Positions 1-9,870 of a DNA stretch of 64,000 nucleotides are shown piece after piece (the stretch's first letter is position 1; each line of letters begins with the position of its first letter). Source of the stretch: Flavimobilis soli (GTDB lineage Bacteria > Actinomycetota > Actinomycetes > Actinomycetales > Cellulomonadaceae). The notes under the pieces were generated by a model. It was not told the origin of the DNA, did not search any database, and saw nothing but the letters and a program-made list of their open reading frames with translations. The DNA lies in the NCBI RefSeq assembly GCF_002564025.1, contig NZ_PDJH01000001.1, positions 1,798,001-1,862,000 on the forward strand, in the 5' to 3' direction. The translations under genes and the position numbers were made by a program.

Positions 1-1150
1 GCTCGTCGTCCGGCACGAGCGCGCGGACCGTGCCCGAGTCCGTGCCGACGGGGACGACGCCGCTCGTCGTCCTCGAGCCTCTGGGTTCGAGGCCCCCGTC
101 GACGACGGCGAGGGTGTCACCGGCGGCCGCCGCGCCTGCGAGCGTGCGCTCGCTCGCGGTGCCCGGTGCGGGCAGCGCGAGGTCGTCGCGCCAGCCGCGC
201 ACGGGCGCGGCGCTCGTCGCCGACGCTCCGCGCTGGAAGGGCAGGACGTCGGCCGCGGCGAGCGCGGCGATGTCAGGGTCGAACGGGTCGAGCGCGAACA
301 CCTCGCGCTTCGCCGCGCTCGTGATCAGGGTCGACGCCCACGCCTCTCCGTCGCCGATCCCGGCGGCAGCGGCGTCGACGAGCGCGGGGTCGACGACCCA
401 GGAGACCTCGCGCACGCCTGCCGTCGCGTCGAGGACGCGAGCGAGGCGGCCGGTCGGACCGACGGCTGCGGACATCGTCGCGGACCATTCGTCTGGGTCC
501 GACGGCGTCGCTGCCGGTCCCGTGACGGGGACGAGGATGCTCAGGCGTGCGGCCTGCGTGGCGCCCTCGGGGAACCAGAGCAGGAAGCTGCGGGCGGACG
601 CGACCGTGCCGGTGCTGCGGCTGCCGAGCTCGACGACGATGCCGCGCGGGCCGGATGCCTCGGGGTACGGCAGCAGACGGAGCTCCTCGGCGGCGACGGA
701 GAGCTCGACCTCGCGCGACTCGCCGGGGTCGAGCGGGTCCTCGAGCTCGGTCGTCGTCAGGAGTGTGGCGGCGGGGAGCGTGAGCTCGTCGGCGAACCAG
801 GCGCGCAGCTGCGTGCGCGACTGCAGGCGGTAGCGCACGATCGACAGTGACGCCGTCGGGTCCTCGATCGTCTCGGTGCCGGTGTTGCGCACGGTCGCGC
901 GGACGGTCACCGTGTCCGACGGTGCGACCGTCAGGGGAGCGACGTCCTCGATCGTGACGGGGCTCGGCTCGACGACGACGGGCGACACGGTCGCCGGGCT
1001 GGCTGCGGTGGCAGCCGTCGCGGCCGGGAGCGTCGCCACCGACGTGACGAGCGCGAGGGCGGCCGCGCCGAGCGCGGCCAGGCTACGCGTGAGTACGGCC
1101 CGGCCCTTGTGGACCGGACCGCAGCCGTGGACGACGTCGCGTGTGCTCAC
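1..1150 (-). CDS. DUF6049 family secreted protein (3' end outside window)
   Basis: The reading frame is open from a GTG at 1150 to the left edge, so only the first 383 residues are visible. A hydrophobic stretch ending in an Ala-rich segment (about residues 18-46) looks like a signal peptide or N-terminal anchor. Beta-rich sequence with repeated acidic and Thr/Val positions follows. The GTG overlaps the stop of the upstream NUDIX gene (GTGA), so the two are probably translationally coupled. The order cca / NUDIX / this protein is the usual setting of DUF6049 proteins in actinobacteria, commonly followed by murJ. A cell-envelope role is inferred from that context only; no catalytic motif is visible. 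Confidence 0.75.
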   Translation of the reverse strand, partial: MSTRDVVHGCGPVHKGRAVLTRSLAALGAAALALVTSVATLPAATAATAASPATVSPVVVEPSPVTIEDVAPLTVAPSDTVTVRATVRNTGTETIEDPTASLSIVRYRLQSRTQLRAWFADELTLPAATLLTTTELEDPLDPGESREVELSVAAEELRLLPYPEASGPRGIVVELGSRSTGTVASARSFLLWFPEGATQAARLSILVPVTGPAATPSDPDEWSATMSAAVGPTGRLARVLDATAGVREVSWVVDPALVDAAAAGIGDGEAWASTLITSAAKREVFALDPFDPDIAALAAADVLPFQRGASATSAAPVRGWRDDLALPAPGTASERTLAGAAAAGDTLAVVDGGLEPRGSRTTSGVVPVGTDSGTVRALVPDDE

Positions 1151-1740
1151 CGCGGTCGATCGTCCGGAGAGGCGAAGGGGTCGCCGGGGCCGAACGACGC
1201 GAGGACGTCGGACGCGAGGCGACGCTCGTTCGGGTAGGACAGCCGCGAGCCGAGGTCCTCGAGGGCGATCCACGCGACGTCCTCCGCCTCACCGTCGGGG
1301 TCGCCCTCGACGGTGAGCTCGCCGGAGACGGCTTCGAGGAGGAAGTGGTGGACCGCCTTGTGGACGCGACGGCCGTCGCCTGAGAACCAGTAGTCGATGA
1401 CGCCGAGACGCGTGCGGATCTCGCCGGTGATGCCGGTCTCCTCCGCGATCTCGCGGACGGCGGCCTCCTCCGGGGTCTCCTCGCCCTCGAGGTGCCCCTT
1501 GGGCAGGCACCACTCGAGCCGGCCTGCGCGGTTGCGGCGTGCGATCACGGCGGCGTGCGGGACGCCGTCGATCATCGAGACGACGAGGCCGCCGGCCGAC
1601 GTCTCCTCGACGACGGGAAGCTGCGAGGGCGTCACGGGGACGCTCTGACGTGCGCGTTCGTCAGGGTCGATGCGCAGCGCGTGCCCGCCAGGCGGCGCGG
1701 GGACGCGGTGGCGTCCCTGCGGAGCGGCTGCGGGTTTCAT
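1147..1740 (-). CDS. NUDIX hydrolase
   Basis: A 197-aa protein with a perfect Nudix box (G-x5-E-x7-REU-x-EE-x-GU) at residues 82-104: G82, E88, R96-E97, E100-E101, G103. This box binds the metal and cleaves nucleoside diphosphates linked to another group; the substrate cannot be read from sequence. About 45 polar residues precede the domain. The ATG at 1740 is chosen because the frame upstream runs into the divergent cca gene. It is transcribed away from cca and its stop overlaps the start of the DUF6049 gene, so the two likely form an operon. Confidence 0.9.
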   Translation of the reverse strand: MKPAAAPQGRHRVPAPPGGHALRIDPDERARQSVPVTPSQLPVVEETSAGGLVVSMIDGVPHAAVIARRNRAGRLEWCLPKGHLEGEETPEEAAVREIAEETGITGEIRTRLGVIDYWFSGDGRRVHKAVHHFLLEAVSGELTVEGDPDGEAEDVAWIALEDLGSRLSYPNERRLASDVLASFGPGDPFASPDDRPR

Positions 1741-1821
1741 CACACCACTGTAACGAAGCGCACCGCTCGGATGCGGCCCGAACCGCCCAGGCGGCCCGGC
1801 GGTCTGGCAGGCTTGGACGAC

Positions 1822-3330
1822 GTGAGCCCCGAGAACTCGACCCCTGCCGCCGGTCAGCCCGACGTCGCCGCGCTGACCGAGCTGCGCATGCGCGCGCTCG
1901 ACGTCATCACCGGCCTGCCGCCCGAGGTGCTCGAGCTCGGCCAGGTGTTCTCTGCTGCGGGTCACGAGCTCGCTCTCGTCGGTGGGCCGGTCCGCGACGC
2001 TTTCCTCGGCCGCGCGAGCGCGGACCTCGACTTCACGACGTCGGCACGACCCGACGAGACGATCGCCCTCCTCAAGGAGTGGGGCGACGCGCACTGGGAC
2101 ATCGGCAAGGAGTTCGGCACGATCGGCGCCAAGCGCTTCGCGCGCGCGGGCCGGGGGAGCGGCACGGAGATCGTCGTCGAGGTGACCACGTACCGCGCGG
2201 ACGAGTACGACCCGACGTCGCGCAAGCCGGTCGTGACGTTCGGCGACACGCTCGAGGGGGACCTGTCACGCCGGGACTTCACGGTCAACGCGATGGCGCT
2301 GCGGCTGCCGCAGCTCGAGTTCGTCGACCCGCACGACGGCCTCGTCGACCTCGCTGCCGGCCTGCTCCGTACGCCGATCGCGCCCGAGATGTCGTTCGAC
2401 GACGACCCGCTGCGCATGATGCGCGCGGCCCGCTTCGCCGCGCAGCTCGGCTTCGGCATCGAGCCGGCGACACGTCAGGCGATCGTCGACATGGCGGACC
2501 GCATGTCGATCGTCTCGGCGGAGCGCGTGCGCGCCGAGCTCGACAAGCTGTTGCTGTCCGCGAGCCCGCGCGCCGGTCTCGAGGTGCTCACGGACACGGG
2601 ACTCGCGCGGCACGTGCTGCCCGAGCTCATGCTCATGAAGGAGACGGTCGACGAGCACGGTCGGCACAAGGACGTCTACCAGCACACGCTCACCGTGATG
2701 CAGCAGGCGATCGACCTCGAGACCGGCCCCGAGGGCCCCGTCCCCGGCCCGGACCTGGTGCTGCGCCTCGCGGCCGTGCTGCACGACTGCGGCAAGCCCG
2801 CGACGCGCCGCTTCGAGCCGGGCGGCGGCGTGAGCTTCCACCACCACGAGCTGGTCGGCGCGAAGCTCGCGCGCAAGCGGCTCAAGGAGCTGCGCTACGA
2901 CAAGGACACGATCAAGGACGTCGCCCGCCTCGTCGAGCTGCACCTGCGCTTCCACGGGTACGGCGACGGCGGTTGGACCGATTCCGCGGTGCGCCGCTAC
3001 GTGACGGACGCCGGGCCCCTGCTCGAGCGCTTGCACCGCCTCACCCGTGCCGACTGCACGACCCGCAACCGCCGTCGGGCGCAGCGCCTGTCGGGCGCGT
3101 ACGACTCGCTCGAGGCGCGCATCGCCGAGCTGGCCGAGCAGGAGGAGATCGCGTCGATCCGCCCTGACCTCGACGGCCAGCAGATCATGGAGATCCTCGG
3201 CATCAAGCCAGGACCCCTGGTCGGCCGCGCGTACAAGCACCTGCTCGAGCTGCGCATGGAGCGCGGCCCGGTCGACGCGGAGACGGCGAAGTCCGACCTC
3301 CTCGCCTGGTGGGCGACCCAGCAGGACTGA
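1822..3330 (+). CDS. cca: CCA tRNA nucleotidyltransferase with HD domain
   Basis: A 502-aa class II CCA-adding enzyme that builds or repairs the 3' CCA of tRNA from CTP and ATP in the cytoplasm. The nucleotidyltransferase signature LVGGPVRD (about residues 52-59) and metal-binding DLD at 68-70 are intact. The RNA-binding neck and body region follows, then an HD domain with H321-D322 (LHDCGKP) as in actinobacterial family members. The start is taken as the GTG at 1822; the open frame extends much further upstream but would run through the divergent NUDIX promoter and coding region. Length fits the family (about 480-500 aa). Confidence 0.93.
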   Translation: MSPENSTPAAGQPDVAALTELRMRALDVITGLPPEVLELGQVFSAAGHELALVGGPVRDAFLGRASADLDFTTSARPDETIALLKEWGDAHWDIGKEFGTIGAKRFARAGRGSGTEIVVEVTTYRADEYDPTSRKPVVTFGDTLEGDLSRRDFTVNAMALRLPQLEFVDPHDGLVDLAAGLLRTPIAPEMSFDDDPLRMMRAARFAAQLGFGIEPATRQAIVDMADRMSIVSAERVRAELDKLLLSASPRAGLEVLTDTGLARHVLPELMLMKETVDEHGRHKDVYQHTLTVMQQAIDLETGPEGPVPGPDLVLRLAAVLHDCGKPATRRFEPGGGVSFHHHELVGAKLARKRLKELRYDKDTIKDVARLVELHLRFHGYGDGGWTDSAVRRYVTDAGPLLERLHRLTRADCTTRNRRRAQRLSGAYDSLEARIAELAEQEEIASIRPDLDGQQIMEILGIKPGPLVGRAYKHLLELRMERGPVDAETAKSDLLAWWATQQD

Positions 3331-3454
3331 GCGGCGCTCGCGGGCGGAGCAACGTCGGCCGGGTGACCTCGCTGGCGGAGCAGCTCAGCCCGGATGGCCC
3401 CGCGGGCACCCGGCCCGGCTCGGCCCGGATGACCCCGCAGACGCCCTGCCCGGC

Positions 3455-4765
3455 TCAGCGTGCGGCGGCGACGTCGCGGGGGGCCCGCGCGCCCCGGAGC
3501 CCGTAGACGCCTGCGGTCGCGAGGTACACGACCGTGAGCGTCAGGAAGAGCGCGCGCGACGCGCCTGTGTCCGGGAGGGCGACCGCGGCGAGCGCGGCCG
3601 CGCCGAGCAGCGCGGAGTTGTAGAGGACGTCGTAGAGCGAGAACGCGCGCCCGAGGAACGCGTCGGAGGTGTCGCGCTGCACGATCGTGTCGACGGCGAT
3701 CTTCGCGCCCTGCGAGGACAGCCCGAGCGCCGCGCCCGCGACGAGCATCGTCCACCGCGAGACGTCGACCGCGAGCAGGGCCTGCGCGACGGCGCCGAGC
3801 ACGAGGCACGCCACGATCCAGCCGTGCGTCCCGGTGTAGGGCGACAGCGCGGGGGTCAGCACGACGGCGAGCCCGAAGCCGAGAGCGGTCGCAGCGGAGA
3901 TGGCCGCGAATGTCGCGAGTCCGGCGTCGGCGTCGGCAGGGTCGGCGAGCAGGTTGCGGCTGACGAGGATCGCGGCGACGAGCGTCGTCCCGAAGAGGAA
4001 CCGGTGCACCGCCATGACGACGAGCGCCTGTCCCGGGGTGCCGCGCCGCGCGAGGTACGTCGCGCCGTCGGCGAGCGACACGGCGAGCCGCGCCACGGCG
4101 CGGCGGAACGGAGGAGCCGACGCCGCGTCGTCGGGCCCGAGACTGTCGGGCCCCAGGCGCAGGGCGGCCGCGGCCGCGACGACCATGAGCACCGCGGCGA
4201 CCGTGACGGCTCCGGCGTCCTGCGCGCGTCCTGCAGGGAGGACGAGACCGAGAGCCAGGCCGACGCCCCCGCCCACGCCCGCGGCGACCGCGCCGAGCGT
4301 CGGCAGCAGGGAGTTCGCCGTGAGCAGCTGCGGTCCGTCGACGACGCGCGGCAGACCGGCCGACAGCGCCGCGAGCAGGAACCGGTTGACCGAGAGGTTC
4401 ACGAGGGCCAGCAGGTAGACTGCGACGCCCAGCTCGTCGTCGGGCGGGGTCGTGACCATGAGCGCGACGATCACGAGCGCGACGACCGCGCGCAGCGAGT
4501 TGCCGACGAGCAGCACCTGGCGCCGTCGCCACCGGTCGAGGAACACCCCGGCCCACGGCCCGACGATCGTGAACGGCGCGAGCAGGACCCCGAAGGCGAC
4601 CGCGACCTGGCCCGCGGAGCTCGCCCGCTCGGGCGAGAAGAAGAACAGCGTCGCGAGTCCGATCTGGAACATGCCGTCCGAGCACTGGCTCACGAGCCGC
4701 ACCGTGAACAGGCGCCGGAACCCGGGCAGGCGCACGAGGCGGCGTAGGTCCTGGACGACGATCAT
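3455..4765 (-). CDS. MFS transporter
   Basis: A 436-aa integral membrane protein with about a dozen hydrophobic segments. The loop after the second segment holds a basic DRWRRRQ sequence like the MFS A-motif. The N-terminal LPGFRRLFTVRLVSQCSDG resembles the actinobacterial MFS group similar to macrolide or lysophospholipid exporters. The substrate cannot be told from sequence. It stands alone, reading away from cca's 3' end; the 124 bp between them show no clear structure. A strong hairpin lies just upstream, between its start and the ino1 stop. Confidence 0.85.
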   Translation of the reverse strand: MIVVQDLRRLVRLPGFRRLFTVRLVSQCSDGMFQIGLATLFFFSPERASSAGQVAVAFGVLLAPFTIVGPWAGVFLDRWRRRQVLLVGNSLRAVVALVIVALMVTTPPDDELGVAVYLLALVNLSVNRFLLAALSAGLPRVVDGPQLLTANSLLPTLGAVAAGVGGGVGLALGLVLPAGRAQDAGAVTVAAVLMVVAAAAALRLGPDSLGPDDAASAPPFRRAVARLAVSLADGATYLARRGTPGQALVVMAVHRFLFGTTLVAAILVSRNLLADPADADAGLATFAAISAATALGFGLAVVLTPALSPYTGTHGWIVACLVLGAVAQALLAVDVSRWTMLVAGAALGLSSQGAKIAVDTIVQRDTSDAFLGRAFSLYDVLYNSALLGAAALAAVALPDTGASRALFLTLTVVYLATAGVYGLRGARAPRDVAAAR

Positions 4766-4792
4766 CGCCTCACCCTAGGTGCCCGGAAAGCG

Positions 4793-4835
4793 CGGATGCA
4801 CCGCCCGTCGCGTGTCGCGACGAACGGTGCATCCG
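4793..4835. terminator. Hairpin downstream of ino1, probable terminator
   Basis: Arms 4793-4812 and 4816-4835 pair over 20 bp with two mismatches around a 3-nt loop. The sequence lies 17 bp beyond the ino1 stop and before the start of the MFS gene. On the minus strand the stem is followed by CGCTTTCC, a weak U tract, as is common for high-GC terminators. Its GGATGCAC arms resemble the dispersed family A palindromes, so it may be a diverged member. Confidence 0.6.
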
Positions 4836-4851
4836 TGAAGCCGAGCTGTGG

Positions 4852-5946
4852 TCAGCGCTCGCGCGTGCCAGCGATGAAGGCCTCGAGAGCCGCACGGCCC
4901 TCCTGGTCCTCCATCTGCACGGGCGGGGACTTCATGAAGTAGGTCGCAGCCGAGAGGATCGGGCCACCGATGCCACGGTCCTTGGCGATCTTCGCCGCGC
5001 GGAGCGCGTCGATGATGATGCCGGCCGAGTTGGGGGAGTCCCAGACCTCGAGCTTGTACTCGAGGTTCAGGGGAACCTCACCGAACGCGCGACCCTCGAG
5101 GCGGACGTACGCCCACTTGCGGTCGTCGAGCCAGGCGACGTAGTCCGACGGGCCGATGTGGACGTTGCGGTCCTCCTTCTTGCCCGCGAGGGGGCCGTCG
5201 TGGAGGTTCGACGTCACGGCCTGCGTCTTCGACAGCTTCTTGGACTCCAGGCGCTCACGCTCGAGCATGTTCTTGAAGTCCATGTTGCCGCCGACGTTCA
5301 GCTGGTACGTGCGGTCCAGGATGACGCCGCGGTCCTCGAAGAGACGGGCGAGCACGCGGTGCGTGATGGTCGCGCCGACCTGCGACTTGATGTCGTCGCC
5401 GACGATCGGGACACCAGCAGCCTCGAACTTCGCGGCCCACTCGGGGTCGGACGCGATGAAGACCGGGAGGGCGTTGACGAACGCGACGCCCGCGTCGATC
5501 GCGCACTGCGCGTAGTACTTGGCCGCGACCTCGGAACCGACGGGCAGGTAGCAGATCAGGACGTCGACCTTCGCGTCCTTGAGCGCCTGGACGACGTCGA
5601 CGGGCTCCGCCGTCGACTCCTCGATGGTCTCGGAGTAGTACTTGCCGAGTCCGTCGTTCGTGACACCACGCTGGACGGTCACGCCGAGCGGCGGGACGTC
5701 AGCGATCTTGATGGTGTTGTTCTCGGACGCGACGATCGCCTCGGACAGGTCGAAGCCGACCTTCTTCGCGTCGACGTCGAACGCCGCGACGAACTCGATG
5801 TCCGAGATGTGGTAGTCGCCCATCTTGACGTGCATGAGTCCGGGCACGGTCGAGTCAGCGGGGGTGTTGCGGTAGTAGTGCACACCCTGGACCAGCGACG
5901 CGGCACAGTTGCCGACGCCGACGATCCCGACGCGGATGGAGGTCAT
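4852..5946 (-). CDS. ino1: Inositol-3-phosphate synthase
   Basis: A 364-aa enzyme converting glucose-6-phosphate to 1D-myo-inositol-3-phosphate with bound NAD. This is the first step to phosphatidylinositol and mycothiol in actinobacteria. The N-terminal Rossmann glycine pattern [12 protein letters not shown] (residues 6-17) and the AAFDVD segment typical of the short actinobacterial/archaeal Ino1 type are present. Length matches that group (about 360 aa). It overlaps the stop of the padR-like gene by 4 bp (ATGA), so it is translationally coupled and very likely controlled by that regulator. Confidence 0.96.
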   Translation of the reverse strand: MTSIRVGIVGVGNCAASLVQGVHYYRNTPADSTVPGLMHVKMGDYHISDIEFVAAFDVDAKKVGFDLSEAIVASENNTIKIADVPPLGVTVQRGVTNDGLGKYYSETIEESTAEPVDVVQALKDAKVDVLICYLPVGSEVAAKYYAQCAIDAGVAFVNALPVFIASDPEWAAKFEAAGVPIVGDDIKSQVGATITHRVLARLFEDRGVILDRTYQLNVGGNMDFKNMLERERLESKKLSKTQAVTSNLHDGPLAGKKEDRNVHIGPSDYVAWLDDRKWAYVRLEGRAFGEVPLNLEYKLEVWDSPNSAGIIIDALRAAKIAKDRGIGGPILSAATYFMKSPPVQMEDQEGRAALEAFIAGTRER

Positions 5947-6611
5947 CCTCGCTCCTTGTGGTCAGTGCCGGGACGCTTGTCGTCCTCGGCGGTTGTTTCG
6001 TTGGTGGCGGCTACGGTGCGCGTCGAACGCCCCGGGGCCGTCGATCTGGCACGGGCGCGGCCACGGCCACGCTCGGTGTCGATGAGCTCGTCGAGCCAGC
6101 GAACCTCGTGCTCGACCTGCTCGAGACCGTGCCGCTGAAGCTCGAGCGTGTACTCGTCGAGCCTCTCCCGGGTGCGAGCCGCACCCTCCCGGACGTTCTC
6201 GAGCCTCTCGGCGAGGCGGGTCCGCCGCCCCTCGAGGATGCGCAGGCGAGTTTCGGCGTCGGTCTGCCCGAAGAAGGCGAACCGGACGTCGAAGCTCTCG
6301 TCCTCCCAGGCCGAAGGCCCCGACGACGCGAGGACGGTCTGGAGGCGCTCCTTGCCCTCGGCAGTGAGCTCGTACGCGATGCGTGCCCGCTTGCCCGAGA
6401 GCGCGTGCGGCGGTGCGCCCGAACCCTCCGTGCCAGCGATCAGCCCACGTGCCTGCATCGACTTCAGGCACGGGTACAGAGACCCGTACGACAGCGCCCG
6501 GAACGAGCCGAGCAGGACGTTGAGCCGCTTGCGCAGCTCGTACCCGTGCATCGGGGCTTCGTTGAGGAGGCCGAGGATGGCGGTCTCGAGGACCTCGGAA
6601 CGTGCACGCAC
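5943..6611 (-). CDS. PadR family transcriptional regulator upstream of ino1
   Basis: A 222-aa regulator with an N-terminal winged helix ([20 protein letters not shown], about residues 9-28, then the [11 protein letters not shown] recognition region), a C-terminal Vir_regul helical segment (about 110-175) and a basic, low-complexity tail. The start is a GTG at 6611 behind a G-rich stretch. It is the first gene of a two-gene operon with ino1. A perfect dyad sits 31 bp upstream of the start, so it probably represses its own promoter. The inducer is unknown. Confidence 0.9.
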   Translation of the reverse strand: MRARSEVLETAILGLLNEAPMHGYELRKRLNVLLGSFRALSYGSLYPCLKSMQARGLIAGTEGSGAPPHALSGKRARIAYELTAEGKERLQTVLASSGPSAWEDESFDVRFAFFGQTDAETRLRILEGRRTRLAERLENVREGAARTRERLDEYTLELQRHGLEQVEHEVRWLDELIDTERGRGRARARSTAPGRSTRTVAATNETTAEDDKRPGTDHKERG

Positions 6612-6642
6612 GACCTGCCCCCATCCCGCTCATGTCTGATGT

Positions 6643-6665
6643 CGATGTATCGGATCGATACATCG
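6643..6665. promoter_or_regulatory. Probable PadR operator of the padR-ino1 operon
   Basis: Perfect inverted repeat: CGATGTATCG, 3-nt spacer GAT, CGATACATCG. The ATGTAT...ATACAT half-sites match the form described for PadR-family operators. Its position 31 bp upstream of the padR start fits autoregulation. Confidence 0.7.
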
Positions 6666-6854
6666 CCAGGCTAGGACCGTCGACCCGGACATGCAAGCAC
6701 CGGACCCCCCGCCAGCGCGCGCAACTGTGAAGTTTCCGCACAGGCCTCGGGTCCGGCGAGCGAAAACACTGGGCTGAAGCATGCTTGATTCCCAGATGCC
6801 GCCGATGAGCGGCTTAGGGTTCAAGTCGTCGTCCAGTCAGCAGAAGGGTGTGTC

Positions 6855-9215
6855 GTGGGTTCATCCACGAAGCGCAGCGCCACCACGAGCCGCACGGCGG
6901 CTCGTCCGGCCAAGCGCAGGTTCGTCAACTATCCGCGTGCGGGCAAGGGGTCCGTGCGCCGCTGGCTGCCGTCCTGGCGCTTCCTCCTCGGCAGCTTCCT
7001 GTTCGTGCTCGCCGTCGTCGTCGGCGTCGTCGTCACCGCATACGCGACCACGACCATCCCCGAGCCGGCGAGCATCGCGGTCAGCCAGACGACGACCGTC
7101 TACTACTCGGACGGCAAGACCGTCATGGGCCGCTTCGTCGACGAGGCGAACCGTGAGCTCATCCCCGCCGAGGAGATCCCGCAGGTCGTCCGCGACGCGA
7201 TCGTCGCCGCCGAGGACCGCTCCTTCTACGAGAACGCCGGCATCTCCGTGCCCGGCATGGCCCGTGCGTTCTGGACCAACCTCCGCCACGGCACCCGCCA
7301 GGGTGGCTCGACGATCACGCAGCAGTACGCCGAGCGCTACTACACCTCCGGAACCACCTCGGACTACGTGGGCAAGTTCAAGGAGGCCCTCCTCGCAGTC
7401 AAGCTCGCGCAGAAGGAGGACAAGGACGAGATCCTCGCCAACTACATCAACACCATCTACTTCGGCCGCGGCACCAACGGCATCCAGACGGCGGCGCGCG
7501 CCTACTTCGGCATCGACGCGAAGGACCTCGACGTCTCGCAGGCCGCGCTGATCGCCGGCATCATCCCGAGCCCCACGAAGTGGGACCCGCGCTTCGACCC
7601 GGAGAAGGCGAAGGAGCGCTGGAACTACGTGCTCGACGGCATGGTCCTCCTCGGCACCCTCGACCCGGCCGAACGCACGACGCTCGAGTTCCCCGAGACC
7701 AAGGAGTTCAAGCAGAGCAACACGCTCTCGGGCCCCAAGGGCTACATCCTCGACGAGGTCCGCAAGGAGATCGTCAAGAAGACGCCGTTCACGACCGAGG
7801 AGCTCGACACCGCAGGCTTCAAGGTCGTCACGACGATCGACGTCGACGACCAGAAGGCCGTCCAGGCGACGATGAAGAAGAAGGAGCTCTTCGAGGGCTC
7901 CTCGAAGCGGATGCAGACGGCGGTCGTGTCGGTCGACCCGACGAGCGGCGCCATCCGCGCGATGTACGGCGGCAAGGACTACGTCAAGGTCCAGCGCAAC
8001 CGGGTGACGCAGGACAAGGCGCAGGCCGGCTCGACCTTCAAGCCGTTCACGCTCGTCGCCGCGCTCGAGGCCGGCAAGACGCTCGACTACCGTCTCAACG
8101 GCTCGAACATGCGCAAGTTCGAGGGCATCAAGGACCCCGTCGGCAACTTCGCGAACGGGAACTGGGGCTGGATCTCGCTCCTCAAGGCGACGGAGCAGTC
8201 GGTCAACACGGCGTACGTCGACCTCAACCTCCAGCTCGGCCCCGAGGCGACCCGCGACGTCGCGCTCCGTGCCGGCATCCCGTCGGAGACCGACAGCCTC
8301 GACGTCGCCTCCAACGTCCTCGGTGTCTCCTCGGTCCGCGCTCTCGACATGGCTGCCGCGTACTCGACGTTCGCGGCGGAGGGCATGCGTACGGAGCCCT
8401 ATCTCGTCCAGTCGATCTCCGAGCTCAACGGCGACCAGGTCTACGAGGGCGGCAGCGTCCCGAAGCGCGCGTTCGACGCGGACATCATGGCGGACACCAC
8501 GTACGCCCTGACGCAGGTCGTCGAGAAGGGCTCCGGCCAGACGGCGAAGGCGCTCGACCGCCCCGTCGCCGGCAAGACCGGAACCTCGAACTCGAACCGC
8601 TCCGCGTGGTTCGTCGGCTACACGCCGCAGCTCGTCACCGCCGTCGCGATGTACCAGATCGGCGAGGACGGGATCAAGGCAGACCGGATCAAGCCCTTCC
8701 GTGGCTACACGGAGATCACCGGCGGTTCCGCGCCGCTCGACGTGTGGACGGACTACATGACCGCCGCCCTCGACGGCGAGCCGGTGATGGAGTTCCCCGA
8801 GCGCACGAAGCCCGTGGTCAAGAGCACCCCGACCCAGACGCCGACGGCGACGGAGACCGAGGAGCCGACGAAGGAGCCGACGGAGAAGCCGACCAACGAG
8901 CCGACGCAGGAGCCGGACAACGCGACCGTCCCGGGCGGCCTCGTCGGCGCCGACGAGGCCTCGGCGCGCAAGGCTCTGCGCGACGCCGGGCTCGAGCCCG
9001 TCATCAGCTACCAGGAGAGCGAGCAGCCCAAGGGCACCGTGGTCGCGGTGCAGCCGGGCGAGGGCACGCAGGTGCCGGTGAAGTCGAGCATCGTGCTCGT
9101 CGTGTCGAGCGGCCCGCCGGCCAAGCCGGACCCGACGACGCCCCCGCCCGCGGACCCGACCCCGCCCGCTGCGCCGACCACCGAGCCCGCGCAGCAGTCC
9201 CGCGAGGAGGACTGA
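6855..9215 (+). CDS. Class A penicillin-binding protein with PASTA domain
   Basis: A 786-aa bifunctional peptidoglycan polymerase. A basic cytoplasmic tail (about 1-42) is followed by one membrane segment (about 43-65), then a GT51 glycosyltransferase domain with catalytic Glu120 in EDRSFY. The transpeptidase domain has S393-TFK and K574-TG. A Thr/Pro/Glu-rich linker and one PASTA domain (about 690-757) end in a Pro-rich tail. The start is a GTG at 6855. It acts outside the membrane in cell-wall synthesis. The single PASTA domain fits PonA1-like enzymes. It is followed by a strong terminator and then the rpsF operon. Confidence 0.95.
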   Translation: MGSSTKRSATTSRTAARPAKRRFVNYPRAGKGSVRRWLPSWRFLLGSFLFVLAVVVGVVVTAYATTTIPEPASIAVSQTTTVYYSDGKTVMGRFVDEANRELIPAEEIPQVVRDAIVAAEDRSFYENAGISVPGMARAFWTNLRHGTRQGGSTITQQYAERYYTSGTTSDYVGKFKEALLAVKLAQKEDKDEILANYINTIYFGRGTNGIQTAARAYFGIDAKDLDVSQAALIAGIIPSPTKWDPRFDPEKAKERWNYVLDGMVLLGTLDPAERTTLEFPETKEFKQSNTLSGPKGYILDEVRKEIVKKTPFTTEELDTAGFKVVTTIDVDDQKAVQATMKKKELFEGSSKRMQTAVVSVDPTSGAIRAMYGGKDYVKVQRNRVTQDKAQAGSTFKPFTLVAALEAGKTLDYRLNGSNMRKFEGIKDPVGNFANGNWGWISLLKATEQSVNTAYVDLNLQLGPEATRDVALRAGIPSETDSLDVASNVLGVSSVRALDMAAAYSTFAAEGMRTEPYLVQSISELNGDQVYEGGSVPKRAFDADIMADTTYALTQVVEKGSGQTAKALDRPVAGKTGTSNSNRSAWFVGYTPQLVTAVAMYQIGEDGIKADRIKPFRGYTEITGGSAPLDVWTDYMTAALDGEPVMEFPERTKPVVKSTPTQTPTATETEEPTKEPTEKPTNEPTQEPDNATVPGGLVGADEASARKALRDAGLEPVISYQESEQPKGTVVAVQPGEGTQVPVKSSIVLVVSSGPPAKPDPTTPPPADPTPPAAPTTEPAQQSREED

Positions 9216-9219
9216 CACC

Positions 9220-9262
9220 ACGACGGCGGCGCACCTGCACGACGCAGGTGCGCCGCCGTCGT
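9220..9262 (+). terminator. Rho-independent terminator after the PBP gene
   Basis: Perfect 19-bp stem (9220-9238 with 9244-9262) with a 5-nt loop, starting 5 bp after the PBP stop. No real U run follows, as usual in high-GC actinobacteria. Confidence 0.8.
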
Positions 9263-9293
9263 CGTGCCCGGGCTGTGACGTCAGTCCACAGGC

Positions 9294-9323
9294 TTGGTCC
9301 GCAGGTGCTCCACCCGGTACGCT
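9294..9323 (+). promoter_or_regulatory. Candidate sigma-70 promoter of the rpsF operon
   Basis: TTGGTC at 9294-9299 and TACGCT at 9318-9323 are separated by 18 bp. They lie 121 bp upstream of rpsF, leaving a leader of about 110 nt in which an S6:S18-binding structure could form. The pairing is by eye and other boxes are possible. Confidence 0.4.
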
Positions 9324-9443
9324 GGCATCTTGCTGTGCCCTGGTGACGCTCGCCATCGAGACGAGGCCCGGGAACAACGCAGCGACGCACAACCCTCCTG
9401 TCACGGAAGTCCCGTGGCCGCACTGAGTCCATAGGAGGTGGGT

Positions 9444-9800
9444 ATGAGCATGCGTCTGTACGAGCTGATGATCATCCTTGACCCCGAGATCGAGGAGCGC
9501 ACCGTCGCCCCGTCGCTCGACAAGTACCTCAAGGTCGTCACGACCGAGGGCGGGTCCGTCGACAAGGTCGACATCTGGGGCCGCCGTCGTCTTGCCTACG
9601 ACATCAACAAGAAGTCCGAGGGCATCTACGCGGTGATCGACTTCACCGCCACCCCGGCCACCGCCAAGGAGCTCGACCGCCAGCTCGGCCTCAACGAGGT
9701 CGTCCTGCGCACCAAGGTCCTGCGCCGCGAGGAGTCCAAGGTCGCGGCCGTCGCCGCTGCCGACGAGGCTCCGGCCGAGGTTGCTGCCGACGCTTCCTGA
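9444..9800 (+). CDS. rpsF: 30S ribosomal protein S6
   Basis: A 118-aa protein with the S6 fold signature: [12 protein letters not shown] at the start, then the [20 protein letters not shown] segment, and an Ala/Glu-rich tail. It binds S18 in the platform of the small subunit. The start is unsettled: AGGAGG at 9433-9438 lies 5 nt before the ATG at 9444 and 11 nt before the ATG at 9450; family alignments often begin at the second one. It opens the rpsF-ssb-rpsR-rplI operon. Confidence 0.95.
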   Translation: MSMRLYELMIILDPEIEERTVAPSLDKYLKVVTTEGGSVDKVDIWGRRRLAYDINKKSEGIYAVIDFTATPATAKELDRQLGLNEVVLRTKVLRREESKVAAVAAADEAPAEVAADAS

Positions 9801-9821
9801 CGTCGACACCTCACCCCCGCG

Positions 9822-9843
9822 CCGTCGGGCGATCGCCTGACGG
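9822..9843. repeat. Short perfect-centre inverted repeat between rpsF and ssb
   Basis: An uninterrupted dyad of 11-bp arms with one mismatch, centred on GGCGATCGCC. Without a loop it is more likely a protein site or chance GC-rich dyad than an RNA hairpin. The GGCGATC arm is shared with the family A palindromes. Confidence 0.3.
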
Positions 9844-9870
9844 ACCGTTACGAAACTCGAAGGAGCAGGC

